From Calcarisporiella thermophila CBS 279.70 (lineage: Eukaryota; Calcarisporiellomycota): a stretch of DNA of 64,000 nucleotides. The translations under genes were made by a program, and so were the position numbers. The DNA lies in assembly GCF_041956535.1 (NCBI RefSeq), contig NW_027192207.1, positions 400,757-464,756 of the forward strand. The letters run 5' to 3'. Each line of letters opens with the position of its first letter. Position 1 is the stretch's first letter. This document shows, one piece after another, positions 55,321 to 64,000 of this stretch. Below the pieces are notes generated by a model, which saw only the letters and a program-made list of their open reading frames with translations, made no database searches and was not told the origin of the DNA.

Positions 55321-57264
55321 ATGCCAAAGAAAAGAAGCTCTTCGTTATCCGCACGGCCTAGGCTGGCCGCCGCGACAGAACGAATGCGCAACTCAATGCG
55401 TGGGCGTATTCCATCATGCCCATCGCTGCCTCATCGAGTGCAAAGGAGAAGTTTGCGGGATTTCGAATTTGGACGCACTTTGGGCGAGGGATCGTATTCA
55501 ACGGTAAATACCCATGCGTTATACATGGGGCCCCCACTCTTGTCGTCCCGCTTGCCCCTCCTCCCGACCTCCTCCTCCTCCTCTAACTCAACGGCTCTTC
55601 TTAGGTTGTCGCAGCCACAGAACGGGAGACGGGGCGCGAGTATGCAATCAAGATCTTGAACAAGCGGTCCATTGTCAAGGATCGCAAAGTCAAGTATGTC
55701 AAGATTGAAAAGCGGGCATTGATACGGCTCCGCCATCCTGGTGTCGTTCGGCTTCATGCGACTTTCCATGACAATACCAGCCTGTATTTTGTACTAGAGC
55801 TTGCAAAAAAGGGAGAACTTCTCACCTATATCAAAAAGGTGTGTGTTTGTGTGTTTGCATAGCGTGGCTCTCCTATGATGCTAAGGGCGTGTTTCCTTGC
55901 CATAGTTTGGATCCTTCGACATTTCGTGTACAACATTCTATGCCGCACAGCTGGTTACTGTCATTGAATATATGCACTCCAAGGGCGTGTTACATCGAGA
56001 CATTAAACCCGAAAAGTACCTATTGGTTGCCTGGGATGTCTTTCCCTTTTCGACCTGGCTCTAACTCTCTTTGCAACGTAGTATCCTGCTTGACGAGAGA
56101 ATGCACATCAAACTAACCGATTTTGGCACCGCGAAGTTAATTGACGAAACAAGCGACGAGGACGAGGACGAGCAAGAAGATCCCCTCCAGCTGCACGTCA
56201 CCGAGCTCAACGAGAAGGACGATAGCCCGCCCCTGATGGGCAAGCCGCTTGTGAAGATCCCCCGGTTCCTCTTCCATAGCGTGCCCAACCTTAAGGGGGC
56301 GACGACCCTCGCCCACCATTTGAAGCAATACCAAGACCACCACCGAACCAAATCATTTGTTGGGACGGCGGAGTATGTTAGCCCCGAACTCCTCAACCAG
56401 CAGCCGGCATGCAAAGCGAGTGACTACTGGGCGCTCGGATGCATCCTTTATCAGATGCTCACGGGGAGGGCGCCGTTCAAGGCCGCGAACCAGTACCTAA
56501 TCTTCCAAAAGATCAGCAGGCTGGAGTACGAGTTCCCGCCCTCATTCCCCGACACGGCCAAGGATTTGGTGCAGAAGCTGCTTGTGATAGATCCCAAGCA
56601 ACGGTTGGGTTCGCCGGAGAAGGGTGGACCCGCGAAGTTGAAGGCCCATCCGTTCTTCGAATCCATAGACTGGAAGAGCCTGTTTTCGGACCACGCGCCC
56701 CCGCTGCAGCCGTTTGCCGCGCGGGCCGCGGAGGAGGCGGCGGAGGAGGCCGAGAGAAAGCGGAAAAAGCAGCTTGACAAGGCCAATAGAGGTGTGGGCG
56801 GGGACGAGGGTGTGCCCGAGAGCTTGACTAATTTTGATGAAAGCATGGTCGCCCCCGGAGACATTGCCAACGGGGAGGAGAAGGAGGGCGGGATGAGCCG
56901 GGAGAAGGCCGAGAAGCTAAAGGCGCAGCAGGCCACGTCCCGTTGGCAACCCTTCATGCTGAAGAACGAGCTGATCATGCGGGCAGGCCCGGTGGTGTGC
57001 AAGCGCCTCCTCTTCCTCCCGTTTCTCGGGAAGCGGAGGCAGCTCATTCTGACGGATTATCCACGCCTGCTCTACATCGATGAAGAGCACATGGCACAGG
57101 AGGGAGAGGTGCTTTGGAGCACGCGAATATCGCCCGAGCTCAAGGGGCGCAAGTGGTTTGTGGTCAAGACGCCAAGCCAATACCTACGATTCGAGGATCC
57201 CCAAGGGGAGGCGAGCAAATGGGTGGATGCGATCGAGGAGGTTCTATGTCGGCATTTCTCATAG
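55321..57264 (+). CDS. PDK1-type AGC protein kinase with C-terminal PH domain (Pkh-like)
   Basis: Exons 55321-55503, 55605-55838, 55906-56015 and 56082-57264 give 569 residues. PDK1 phosphorylates the activation loops of other AGC kinases (Akt/Sch9, S6K, PKC). Kinase landmarks: GRTLGEGSYSTV (Gly loop), YAIKIL (Lys ~77), HRDIKPEN (Asp ~171), DFGTAK (~189-191), SFVGTAEYVSPELL with the autophosphorylation Ser ~267, and RLGSPEKGG. A PH domain (about 470-566: LIMRAGPVVCKRLLFLPFLG to ASKWVDAIEEVL) binds phosphoinositides; yeast Pkh1/2 lack a clear one, whereas animal PDK1 has it. Between DFG and the Ser loop there are ~75 residues instead of ~17, including an acidic run (TSDEDEDEQED). Divergent from PDRG1. 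Confidence 0.95.
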
Positions 57265-57612
57265 TCATGGCACCATTTTTTTTTCCCGCGCGCTTTAACT
57301 TATTTCCTATTTCACATTCTCCTAATGACACATTTCTATATCGTCTATAATGCTACTCTATTTTATCTACTTGCTATTGTTCTGTTCTTAAAACCATCCG
57401 CGAAAAGTATCTGCTCTTGCTATTATTTTTCATGTTATTGTCCTATTCTTCAATCGTTTATTATTGTTTTTCCTCCCAATGGAAGCCGATTTGTCCCTGC
57501 ACTACTCATTGTCGTGATGTGAATAAGGGGATGGATGTGTCACGCTCCCTTGATTAGAAATCTAGAGTCCAATTTAAAAGGCCGAAGTCCCCCCCCTCTA
57601 TTTCTAATCACT
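57265..57612. other. Intergenic region between PDK1 and the Whi2-like gene
   Basis: 348 nt in tandem orientation, T-rich. It holds the PDK1 3' end and the promoter of the BTB gene. Nothing specific recognised. Confidence 0.6.
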
Positions 57613-59359
57613 ATGTCAACTTACTCCATAGTCATCGGGGACCGGCCGTTCCGTCTCTCCGGGGCGGCCCTGGCCAGCGATGCGCCCAACCTCTTCACCC
57701 GAGTGTTCTCCCGCCCTCGGGAGGCCTCCACGCGAACCCTTGCCCTCCCCGACAAAAATCCGGAGATCTTCGAGCTCATTTTCAGACATTTGCAAGGCTA
57801 CTGCATGCTCCCCAAAGACGAGGTAAGCCGCTTCTTGATCCCCGTAGGATGAAAGCCATGACTGGCTGACACCGTCTTCTGATCCACTCAGGTGCAGTAT
57901 GCGAATCTGCTGACGGATGCGTACTATTTCGAGTTGAAAAAGCTTCAGTCCATTTTGCTTGAGTACTTTTTTATCAATGTTGGCGGTAAAGTCTTTCGGA
58001 TCTCAAAGAACATAGTGAAAAATGGTAATCTGATGTTCTCACCCTAGCACATCGAATGAGATCATTGATGGCTCCATAAACTTTTTTTTTCCCTTCCACC
58101 TCCCTTCAGACGGCCCAAATTATTTTGGAATGCTAATAGCGCGAAACGAGGAAAAAGATATCCCTGAAGTGATTCATAGAATAAGGCAGCCCCATTACAT
58201 GTATCTATCTCCGCTCGCCCTCTTTCTCCCTATTCCCCCGTCTTTATCTCTGCAGCTGTTGGAGGAGTAATAACGATGCTCTCTCTTTCTTAGTGATAGG
58301 GATCCGGCACTCTTTGAGGACGTAGTGCTGCATTTGCGTGGCTACGATGTCCCGATTCGCGACGAGTCCCACCGCCTGAATCTGCTCAAGGACGCCAGAT
58401 ACTACGCGCTGCGTGGGCTGCGCGAAAAGCTCATGAGCAACCAGCTGGCCTCCACCCTCTCTATCCCCCACGCTGGCCTGCTCATGAAGCTGGAGGACAT
58501 CCGGATCGTATCCATCGTGAAGGACTCGGCTCCCTCCAAAACCGGCGAGACGGCCGAGGACACCAACCCCCCCAACCTCTCGTTCCCCGGCATCGCCCCC
58601 CTGGACTCCTTCTCGCGCCCCCGAGAGCCGATTCTCTACAAGCTCTTCGAGAACAAGTCCCCTCTCCTGGTCCAGATCACGGACGCACGCCTCGAGCTCC
58701 GCTATACCCACTACGAGATCTCGCAACTGTGGGCGTTCGAGTGGCGCGTCGCCGAGAGCACGTGCCGCAACCCGAAGTGCGCGGTGTATCCGTCGAACGG
58801 GGGCAGCGAGCACGTCCAGCTCGACCTGCAGCTGCGGGCGTCCGAGAGCGCCAAACTCCGGGACCTGGCGCAAAAGGTGGGGGTGGACCCGCGGTTCCAG
58901 ACGCGGCTGGACGACGGCTGTGCCATCGCGGTGGACGGCTGCGAGCTGCTGCCCGCCGAGCTGTACAGCCTGCCCATGCTGCTCTTCGTCAGCAAGCGGC
59001 ACCAGATGGGCGAGACCCGCATCCACGACTTCGGCAAGGAGGTCAACGGGCAGGCCGGCGACCTCCTGACCCCGAGCCTGCTCGACCCCGACTCGTGGCG
59101 CCGGCCCTCCTCGCTGTGGAAGGTGCTTGAGATTGCACGATGGGTCAAGCCCAATCTGGTGACGGCCAGCGACATCTCCGACGCCCATGGCGCCGAGGGC
59201 AGCCCCGAGTTCCGCGTGCTGGACGTCTGGATCCGGCGCTGCATTGCGGGGGTGTACCTCACGCAGGGGAGCACCCAGCTGCAGCTGGACATCCTGCGGC
59301 TCGACGGGTGGGTGTCTCCTCACAAAATCAACGGGCAGGTCATGAAGTTTTTGGGCTGA
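57613..59359 (+). CDS. WHI2: Whi2-like BTB/POZ-domain protein
   Basis: Exons 57613-57822, 57892-58024, 58110-58200 and 58294-59359 give 499 residues (yeast Whi2, 486). It has two BTB/T1-like halves, residues ~5-90 (YSIVIGDRPFRLSGAALA ... IFELIFRHLQGY) and ~95-190 (FINVGGKVFRISKNIVKN ... DPALFEDVVLHLRGYDVPI), each with the VGG/VIGD..FRxS signature of KCTD/Whi2 proteins. Whi2 couples to the Psr1/2 phosphatases and dampens TORC1 and growth under low amino acids. The C-terminal ~300 residues are conserved-looking (YKLFENKSPLLVQITDARLE; ILRLDGWVSPHKINGQVMKF). The G+C-rich last exon creates a long antisense frame that I reject. Donor of intron 3 (AT|GTATCT) is weak but gives HYIDRDPALFED. Confidence 0.87.
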
Positions 59360-59796
59360 AGACCTCCAGGACACTTTTTATTCTGGGAGGATGCCTCCCA
59401 CGTTTTGTACTATTAGAGCTGCCTATTTATTTGTATGCTTGCTTTTATTACGATTTTAATGTTTAATATGGCTTTATAATCGAACGCGTTACCTTGGACA
59501 TAATAGAGGAAAAGGGGGGGGGGGGGGAAGGGGAGGAGGAATCATATTAGATGCTCTCGATGCTCCTAAACACCATGACAATAGATCACAAAAAACAAAT
59601 TCACATGAGGCAAAGGGACAAGATAAATTTTAATATAAATACATCAAAGCAAAAAAAAAAGGAAACAAATCAGCAAACTTCTCCCTTCCTTCAAAGATGG
59701 TGGATACGCTGGGCGAGCGTTTGCGGAGATGGGGGAGAGAACCAGAAGAGATCACGGGAAGGAGACCACGCCCAATTAGCCTCACCTCTTGTTACG
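59360..59796. other. Convergent intergenic region with a G14 tract
   Basis: 437 nt at the ends of the Whi2-like and arrestin genes. A run of 14 G (59514-59527) followed by further G clusters could form a quadruplex. Otherwise A-rich, no coding frame. Confidence 0.6.
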
Positions 59797-62309
59797 TCAA
59801 GGCATCTGCCTTCCTTGTTCATAACCTGTCTGGGCCTGATTTTTCTTATGATCCCCGCTTGCCTCTGAGATATTCGACAAAGGTTCGGCGGAAAAGTTAT
59901 TTTTCGGGCTGGCCACCATGCGCGGGTCGGTGAAATGGACCGTTTGGGGCGGGGCAGGGGGCGGTCGGTAGCCAGCGTAGTTCATGGGGATATGCGAGAT
60001 GGACCAGCGCGCGTGAGGATGGCGTTCATCGTCCATGAAGTGAGAGGAGCTCGATGGGGACGGGGGCGGTGGTTGAGAGGAGTGGAGGGGCCTAATGGGC
60101 GAGCTGTTGGCCGGGGGCGAGTGCTGCATCATGTAATACCCTGCTGGGTCGGCGACGATGTAATATTGAGATGTGCGCCTCGATGGCGAACCCGCATCTG
60201 ACGCCCCAGAGGGGGTGGTTGAAGACGGGGAGAGGATGGGAGAGGGCAGGGTGATTGGCTGCATACTGGCGGGCTGGTTAGACCCTAGAGGGGGAGCCGA
60301 AGAGGTGGAGCCTGGGTGCGAAGGCGAGGCGTGCAAAACCGGGTAATAGGGGTCCATGATGGGGTAGCCGGGAGGCACCGGGATCGGAGAACCACCTGGA
60401 ATAAATGCAAATGGGTATCCACCAGAGTACGGGGGAGACGCCACGGTAGACGAAGCAGCACCGACGGGATACATGGAGTGGTGCGGGGGATTAGGGTGGA
60501 AGGGGAGGAATGGCTGTGGAGAGGCGGAAATTTGTCCCACACCTGCGATCGCATGGCAGTCCGAAGAAGGGGGGGGAGTCTTGTGGGGGGGTGGTAACGG
60601 GCTGGTATCGATTCTTATTGAACTCAACGAATTGGCCGAGCGCTTTGCATCTGAGGGCGGGGCCGTGGTGGGAATGAGAAACACATGTTGAGGCTCCGGG
60701 GCGTTATCGGCTTCGTTCGCGTTTGTGTCCGGCTTATGTATAGAGGGTGAGCGGGTAGGGCTTGCTAACTGGCTGGAGGGGCTCTCAGCAGGACGATCGG
60801 AAATGGGCGAAGGGGAGACGTCCTCGCCGGGTTGGATCACGTTAATGCTCATGGGTAAGCTTCTGTGCCTGTCAGATGTTTGGCTGATCGAGTACGCCCG
60901 CTTAGGGCCTGACCCGGCCGATCGGTGCGAGTACGCCAGCGAGGGCTTGCGTCGATACAGGTTCAAGTCGGCCAGCAGTTTGGAGCCCACGACAACGGGC
61001 AATTCCAGGGTCACCACCATATACTCGGTGCCGGCTACGTTAAAGCGGGCGAAGTCGACCACCACGCGCACAAAGTAGGAGATCTGGATGATGGCCGTGG
61101 AGGTGGAGAGGGGAGTGTGGCGGGGGACTTTGATGTATTCGCAAATATCCTGCTCCTGGGTATCGGACTTGAGCATGAGGGTGGTGGTCATGGTCGCGAT
61201 GGTTTCGTTTCGGATTTTCGAGGTTCTAAGGTAGAATGGAGAAAGAGCGCACGGTTGAGCGGCCACGCCCCACTTCAGACAAACTACTCCAGCAAAGACT
61301 CACCCGAACCCATAGAAGGCGCTGTGCCGCACTACGGTGAGCTCCATGACCACCGGGGTGTTGTTCGAGAAAAAATGCTTGATTCGAAGATGCACTGGGA
61401 CGTCCTCCTCCTGGACGAAGAATCGCCTGTCTATCCGAGCCGTGACCGTCACCAGTCCCATCTGACCCGGCTCCCACTCCGAGTGCTCAACATCCTGTCC
61501 ACCATTGAACCCGAAATCATTAGCAAACAAGAAGGACGGACCCTTGATGCTATAGGCTTACCTGAGGAACTGCCATCTCCAGCTCTCCTTTTCGCTCCAA
61601 TGGGCTGTCGAGCGCACGTTTTGATTGGTCTATCCGTTCGATGACGGTGATATCTAGAGAGGTTTCGGTGTGGTTATTGTTGGAAAAAGAAAAGGCAATG
61701 TTTTTCGATTTCAAATGAAAGGCCTGAAGGGTATATATGATTGATCCGAAAGGGAAGGCCTAATTGAAGAGGAGAGTGAGGGATGAGCGAAATGGAAAAT
61801 TGAGAAAAATGGGGCGGGAAACCAATTTCTTCATGGTGGCAATTTGGCTCACCTTGGGATCGTTCAGGGTTGAAGGCAGCGGCCGCTCCATGACAGGGAT
61901 TGTGACGCTAAAGGGCCAGCAGTGGGCGCCCTTGTGAAGCACCGTGGATTGATATTCCGCGTCTCGGTAACCCGCCCCCTCTTTGTCTCCCTTTTTCTTC
62001 ACGGTACCAAACAAGAGCACCTCGTGGTCCAGCGGCACCTGCTTGCGCGGATACTCGACCTGCGTCTTGATCTTGCAGCTTAACCGCAACAGCACAGCAT
62101 GGGTCTTTACGTCTTTGGGGAGGGATAGGCACACCTGTCCTGAGGAAATGCAAAGAGGGGCTGATTAGACTTCCACTGGGCGGATGCATTAGGATTCTCG
62201 GAAGAGCACCTGAGATAGTGTCTCCAGTGGAAAAAAATCTCTTCTGGTCCTCGTTAAGGATAATCTGCAGGGAACTAGGATCCGAGTGAGTAGCGTTTCT
62301 TTGGATCAT
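59797..62309 (-). CDS. Alpha-arrestin family protein
   Basis: Exons (minus) 62210-62309, 61853-62139, 61562-61759, 61304-61494 and 59797-61225 give ~734 residues. Arrestin N- and C-lobes cover about residues 1-330: SLQIILNEDQKRFFSTGDTI, SGQVCLSLPKDVK, CWPFSVTIPVM, AFPFGSIIYTLQAF, then DVPVHLRIKHFFSNNTPVVM, and VVTLELPVVVGSK. Alpha-arrestins link membrane transporters or receptors to Rsp5-type ubiquitin ligases for endocytosis; Rim8/PalF-like pH sensing is one possibility. The long disordered tail is rich in Ser and Pro and contains a PPGY (PPxY) site able to bind WW domains. The exon 3/4 acceptor (GGACAG, ending 61495) is inferred from frame; the start is the first ATG, since the frame is open upstream only to a TTG. 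Confidence 0.87.
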
Positions 62310-62955
62310 GGGCAATGGGTGCGGGGATTCGCTGGAAATGAATGAGGAGAGGGAGCGAGGAAGAGAGAGAGAATGGAGCCCGGGAGGAATGGAAGCGGAT
62401 GGAGAATGGATTTTGGAAATGGAGACAAGGCAGCTCTGGAAGAGAAGAGCACGCGTGGTTTTTGAGGGTTGTACTGGAGCAACCGTCTCTATGCTCAAAG
62501 ACTTTCCAAGAAAAAACTCACGAATTTAATACTATCCAACCAGCTCAACCATCAACTTTAAGGGGTTGAACAAGCATGCGGTGGCTCATCCCATTCAACC
62601 TCTCTCCACCGGCTCCCGCCATGGTCCTCCGCGCCCATTGGCAAGCTTGTCGGGACGGCTCTCCCCTGCGGCCCTCGTCAAAAATCTTTTTGCCATCTGT
62701 CGCCGCGCTCAATTAGTCATCTGCGCCATATCGAACCAGTATCGCCACAAAACTTAAGTGGCGTCGGAGTTTGAGCAGAAGGGGGGGAAGGGCGACAAAG
62801 AAGGTTGGGTTTGCATAGAGGATTCCATTGGAACAGCCGAAATGAAAATCAGGAAAATGAATAAAAATAGGCAGCTCGAATATAAACAGATGGCATAAGG
62901 TTGACACGCTAAATACAGAGAAGGGAAGAAGGGGAGCAAGAGGACAGCCGGCTCA
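62310..62955. promoter_or_regulatory. Arrestin upstream region
   Basis: About 650 nt between two minus-strand genes. An inverted CCAAT box (CCCATTGGC, 62635-62643 on the plus strand) lies ~330 nt upstream of the arrestin ATG. No TATA box or coding frame of worth was seen. Confidence 0.45.
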
Positions 62956-63543
62956 CTACCCGTCCTGGTTGACAAGCCAAAGCCCAGAAGACACAATAAA
63001 CAGCAGAAACACCCCAAACATGATGTACGCCTGGTAGCCTCTCCACGCCGCCGCCCTGCCCACAGACTCGTCTCCCTCGTTGTATGCAAGCCACTCGTAC
63101 TCATGTTTGTTGAAGCCAAACGCGGATGGGTTGTTTACGCCCTCGTTCTCTCCCTCCAGGCCCGGGAACAGGGAGGAGATGTATTTATCCTCCTCCCGTC
63201 CATTGGCCTGCTCCTCTGGGAAATAGAATTCTAGGAGAGGGTCTTTGACAAGCCGAAACTCCTCGTTCCCGAAATAGCTACGACGCTGCAAGCGTCGCCG
63301 CTGCTCCACGTCAGGCTCCGGGAGGGCGGTTGCGTCGTCATTTTCGCCCTTGTCCTCCCCCAGCTCGTCATCCTGCCAAGGGAACCGATCGACAGCCCGC
63401 TCACCGATCCAGATGGGTACATGTGCACTATTCAACCCATTTCTGACGCGATCGATGTGCTGAAAACTGGGTGGGAGAGGACTCGCCGCTATCAATGAGA
63501 TCCATGAAATTAGAAGAACACTGAATATATGTAAAAAGTACAT
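62956..63543 (-). CDS. Unknown single-pass (type I-like) membrane protein
   Basis: Single exon, 195 residues. The ATG at 63543 starts a signal peptide (MYFLHIFSVLLISWISLIAAS); the frame is open to 63672 but without that feature. The lumenal or extracellular part is acidic (DDELGEDKGENDDATALPEP) with a dibasic stretch RRRLQRRSYF that could be a Kex2-type processing site. Near the C-terminus is one hydrophobic helix, AYIMFGVFLLFIVSSGLWLV, leaving only NQDG on the other side. No family recognised. It may be a small endomembrane component or a precursor cleaved after the arginines. Confidence 0.65.
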   Translation of the reverse strand: MYFLHIFSVLLISWISLIAASPLPPSFQHIDRVRNGLNSAHVPIWIGERAVDRFPWQDDELGEDKGENDDATALPEPDVEQRRRLQRRSYFGNEEFRLVKDPLLEFYFPEEQANGREEDKYISSLFPGLEGENEGVNNPSAFGFNKHEYEWLAYNEGDESVGRAAAWRGYQAYIMFGVFLLFIVSSGLWLVNQDG

Positions 63544-64000
63544 TCGATCACTAAGTGATGCAGGAGAAATGATAAATGGTGTGAATATAGAAAACAGATG
63601 CGAATTCAATAGCTTAAAGAGGGTTCCGTAAAGGGGAAGGGGAGAAAGGAAAGTTGGAGGGAGAAAGAACAATAATTTATCAATGAATTAATCCAGATTG
63701 ACAGCAGCATCTACCAGAGACGCAATAAAAAGAACCAAAGATGCGCTCAGAGCATTCAATGTTCAGAGAGAAAGGAGCGAGATTATATCAGAGAGAAAGG
63801 AGAGATAGAGAAGAAAGGCTGGAAAACAAAAGATAGAGCGGGTAGCGCTGCTTACAAAATTAATAGGTGTCACGTAGCACACATCAATAATTCTCAGGAG
63901 GAGGCTTATATCACGGGCCTAAATTGTTACATATGTTACTTTCAGATCTTCTTAATCTCTGTCTACGTAGCTACGTCATCATTTATTGGATATATGGGAG
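63544..64000. other. Right-end non-coding sequence
   Basis: Upstream region of the membrane-protein gene. Purine-rich with GAGA-like stretches (AGAGAGAAAGGAG occurs twice, at ~63763 and ~63791). No gene recognised up to the window end. Confidence 0.5.

Noticed and set aside
58244-59374. 376-codon antisense ORF over the Whi2-like gene
   Set aside because: Shadow frame opposite a conserved coding exon in G+C-rich DNA; no family features.

Overview
The window is a gene-dense stretch of a fungal nuclear genome. Nearly every gene is split by short GT-AG introns (about 45-110 nt). The set includes proteins typical of fungi: a Vhc1-type vacuolar cation-chloride cotransporter, a Whi2-type BTB protein, a KilA-N/APSES factor and a GPI-type wall protein. 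It also holds genes that budding yeasts lack or keep only in diverged form (DDB1, PDRG1 and a TRIP12/UFD4-like HECT ligase). This points to a filamentous, zygomycete-type or zoosporic fungus. I cannot name the species. The outer parts (about 1-4 kb and 50-64 kb) look richer in G+C than the middle (about 11-45 kb).

Layout. 1-1626: 3' end of a HECT ubiquitin ligase. 1928-3638: GT61-like glycosyltransferase. 3875-6265: tandem SDR oxidoreductase paralogs. 6551-10856: cation-chloride cotransporter, divergent from mitochondrial seryl-tRNA synthetase (11085-12658). 12803-15955: secreted GH3 beta-glucosidase. 15956-17537: AT-rich gap with a decayed Tc1/mariner fragment. 17538-18595: beta-trefoil lectin-like protein, divergent from the TFIIH helicase XPD/Rad3 (18801-21929). 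22252-22600: probable snoRNA host transcript with a U24-like box C/D snoRNA. 22801-23110: G-protein gamma subunit. 23715-25151: glycerol-3-phosphate dehydrogenase. 25519-26514: Rab5 GTPase, divergent from Mn superoxide dismutase (26753-27617). 28038-32120: DDB1. 32548-33846: KE4/ZIP7-type zinc transporter. 34753-37036: TM9SF/EMP70 protein. 37522-42500: DNA2 nuclease-helicase. 43265-43975: universal stress protein. 45178-50222: large RhoGEF. 51043-52336: GPI-type wall protein, divergent from a KilA-N factor (52661-54016). 54434-55088: PDRG1-like prefoldin, divergent from PDK1 (55321-57264). 57613-59359: Whi2-like BTB protein. 59797-62309: alpha-arrestin. 62956-63543: unknown single-pass membrane protein.

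There is no operon logic and no obvious metabolic cluster. Some themes recur. DNA repair is represented by XPD, DDB1 and DNA2. Signalling and trafficking are represented by Rab5, G-gamma, RhoGEF, PDK1, Whi2 and arrestin. Most exon structures were rebuilt by hand: reading frame closes across every junction and the resulting length fits the family. A few alternative splice sites or starts are flagged in the entries.

The most rewarding observations are the U24-like snoRNA inside an apparently non-coding host, a 4-nt terminal microexon that restores the Rab5 CXC prenylation motif, a G-gamma gene too fragmented to show as an ORF, an acidic insert of about 60 residues in the PDK1 activation loop, and repeated short motifs in the disordered RhoGEF arm.
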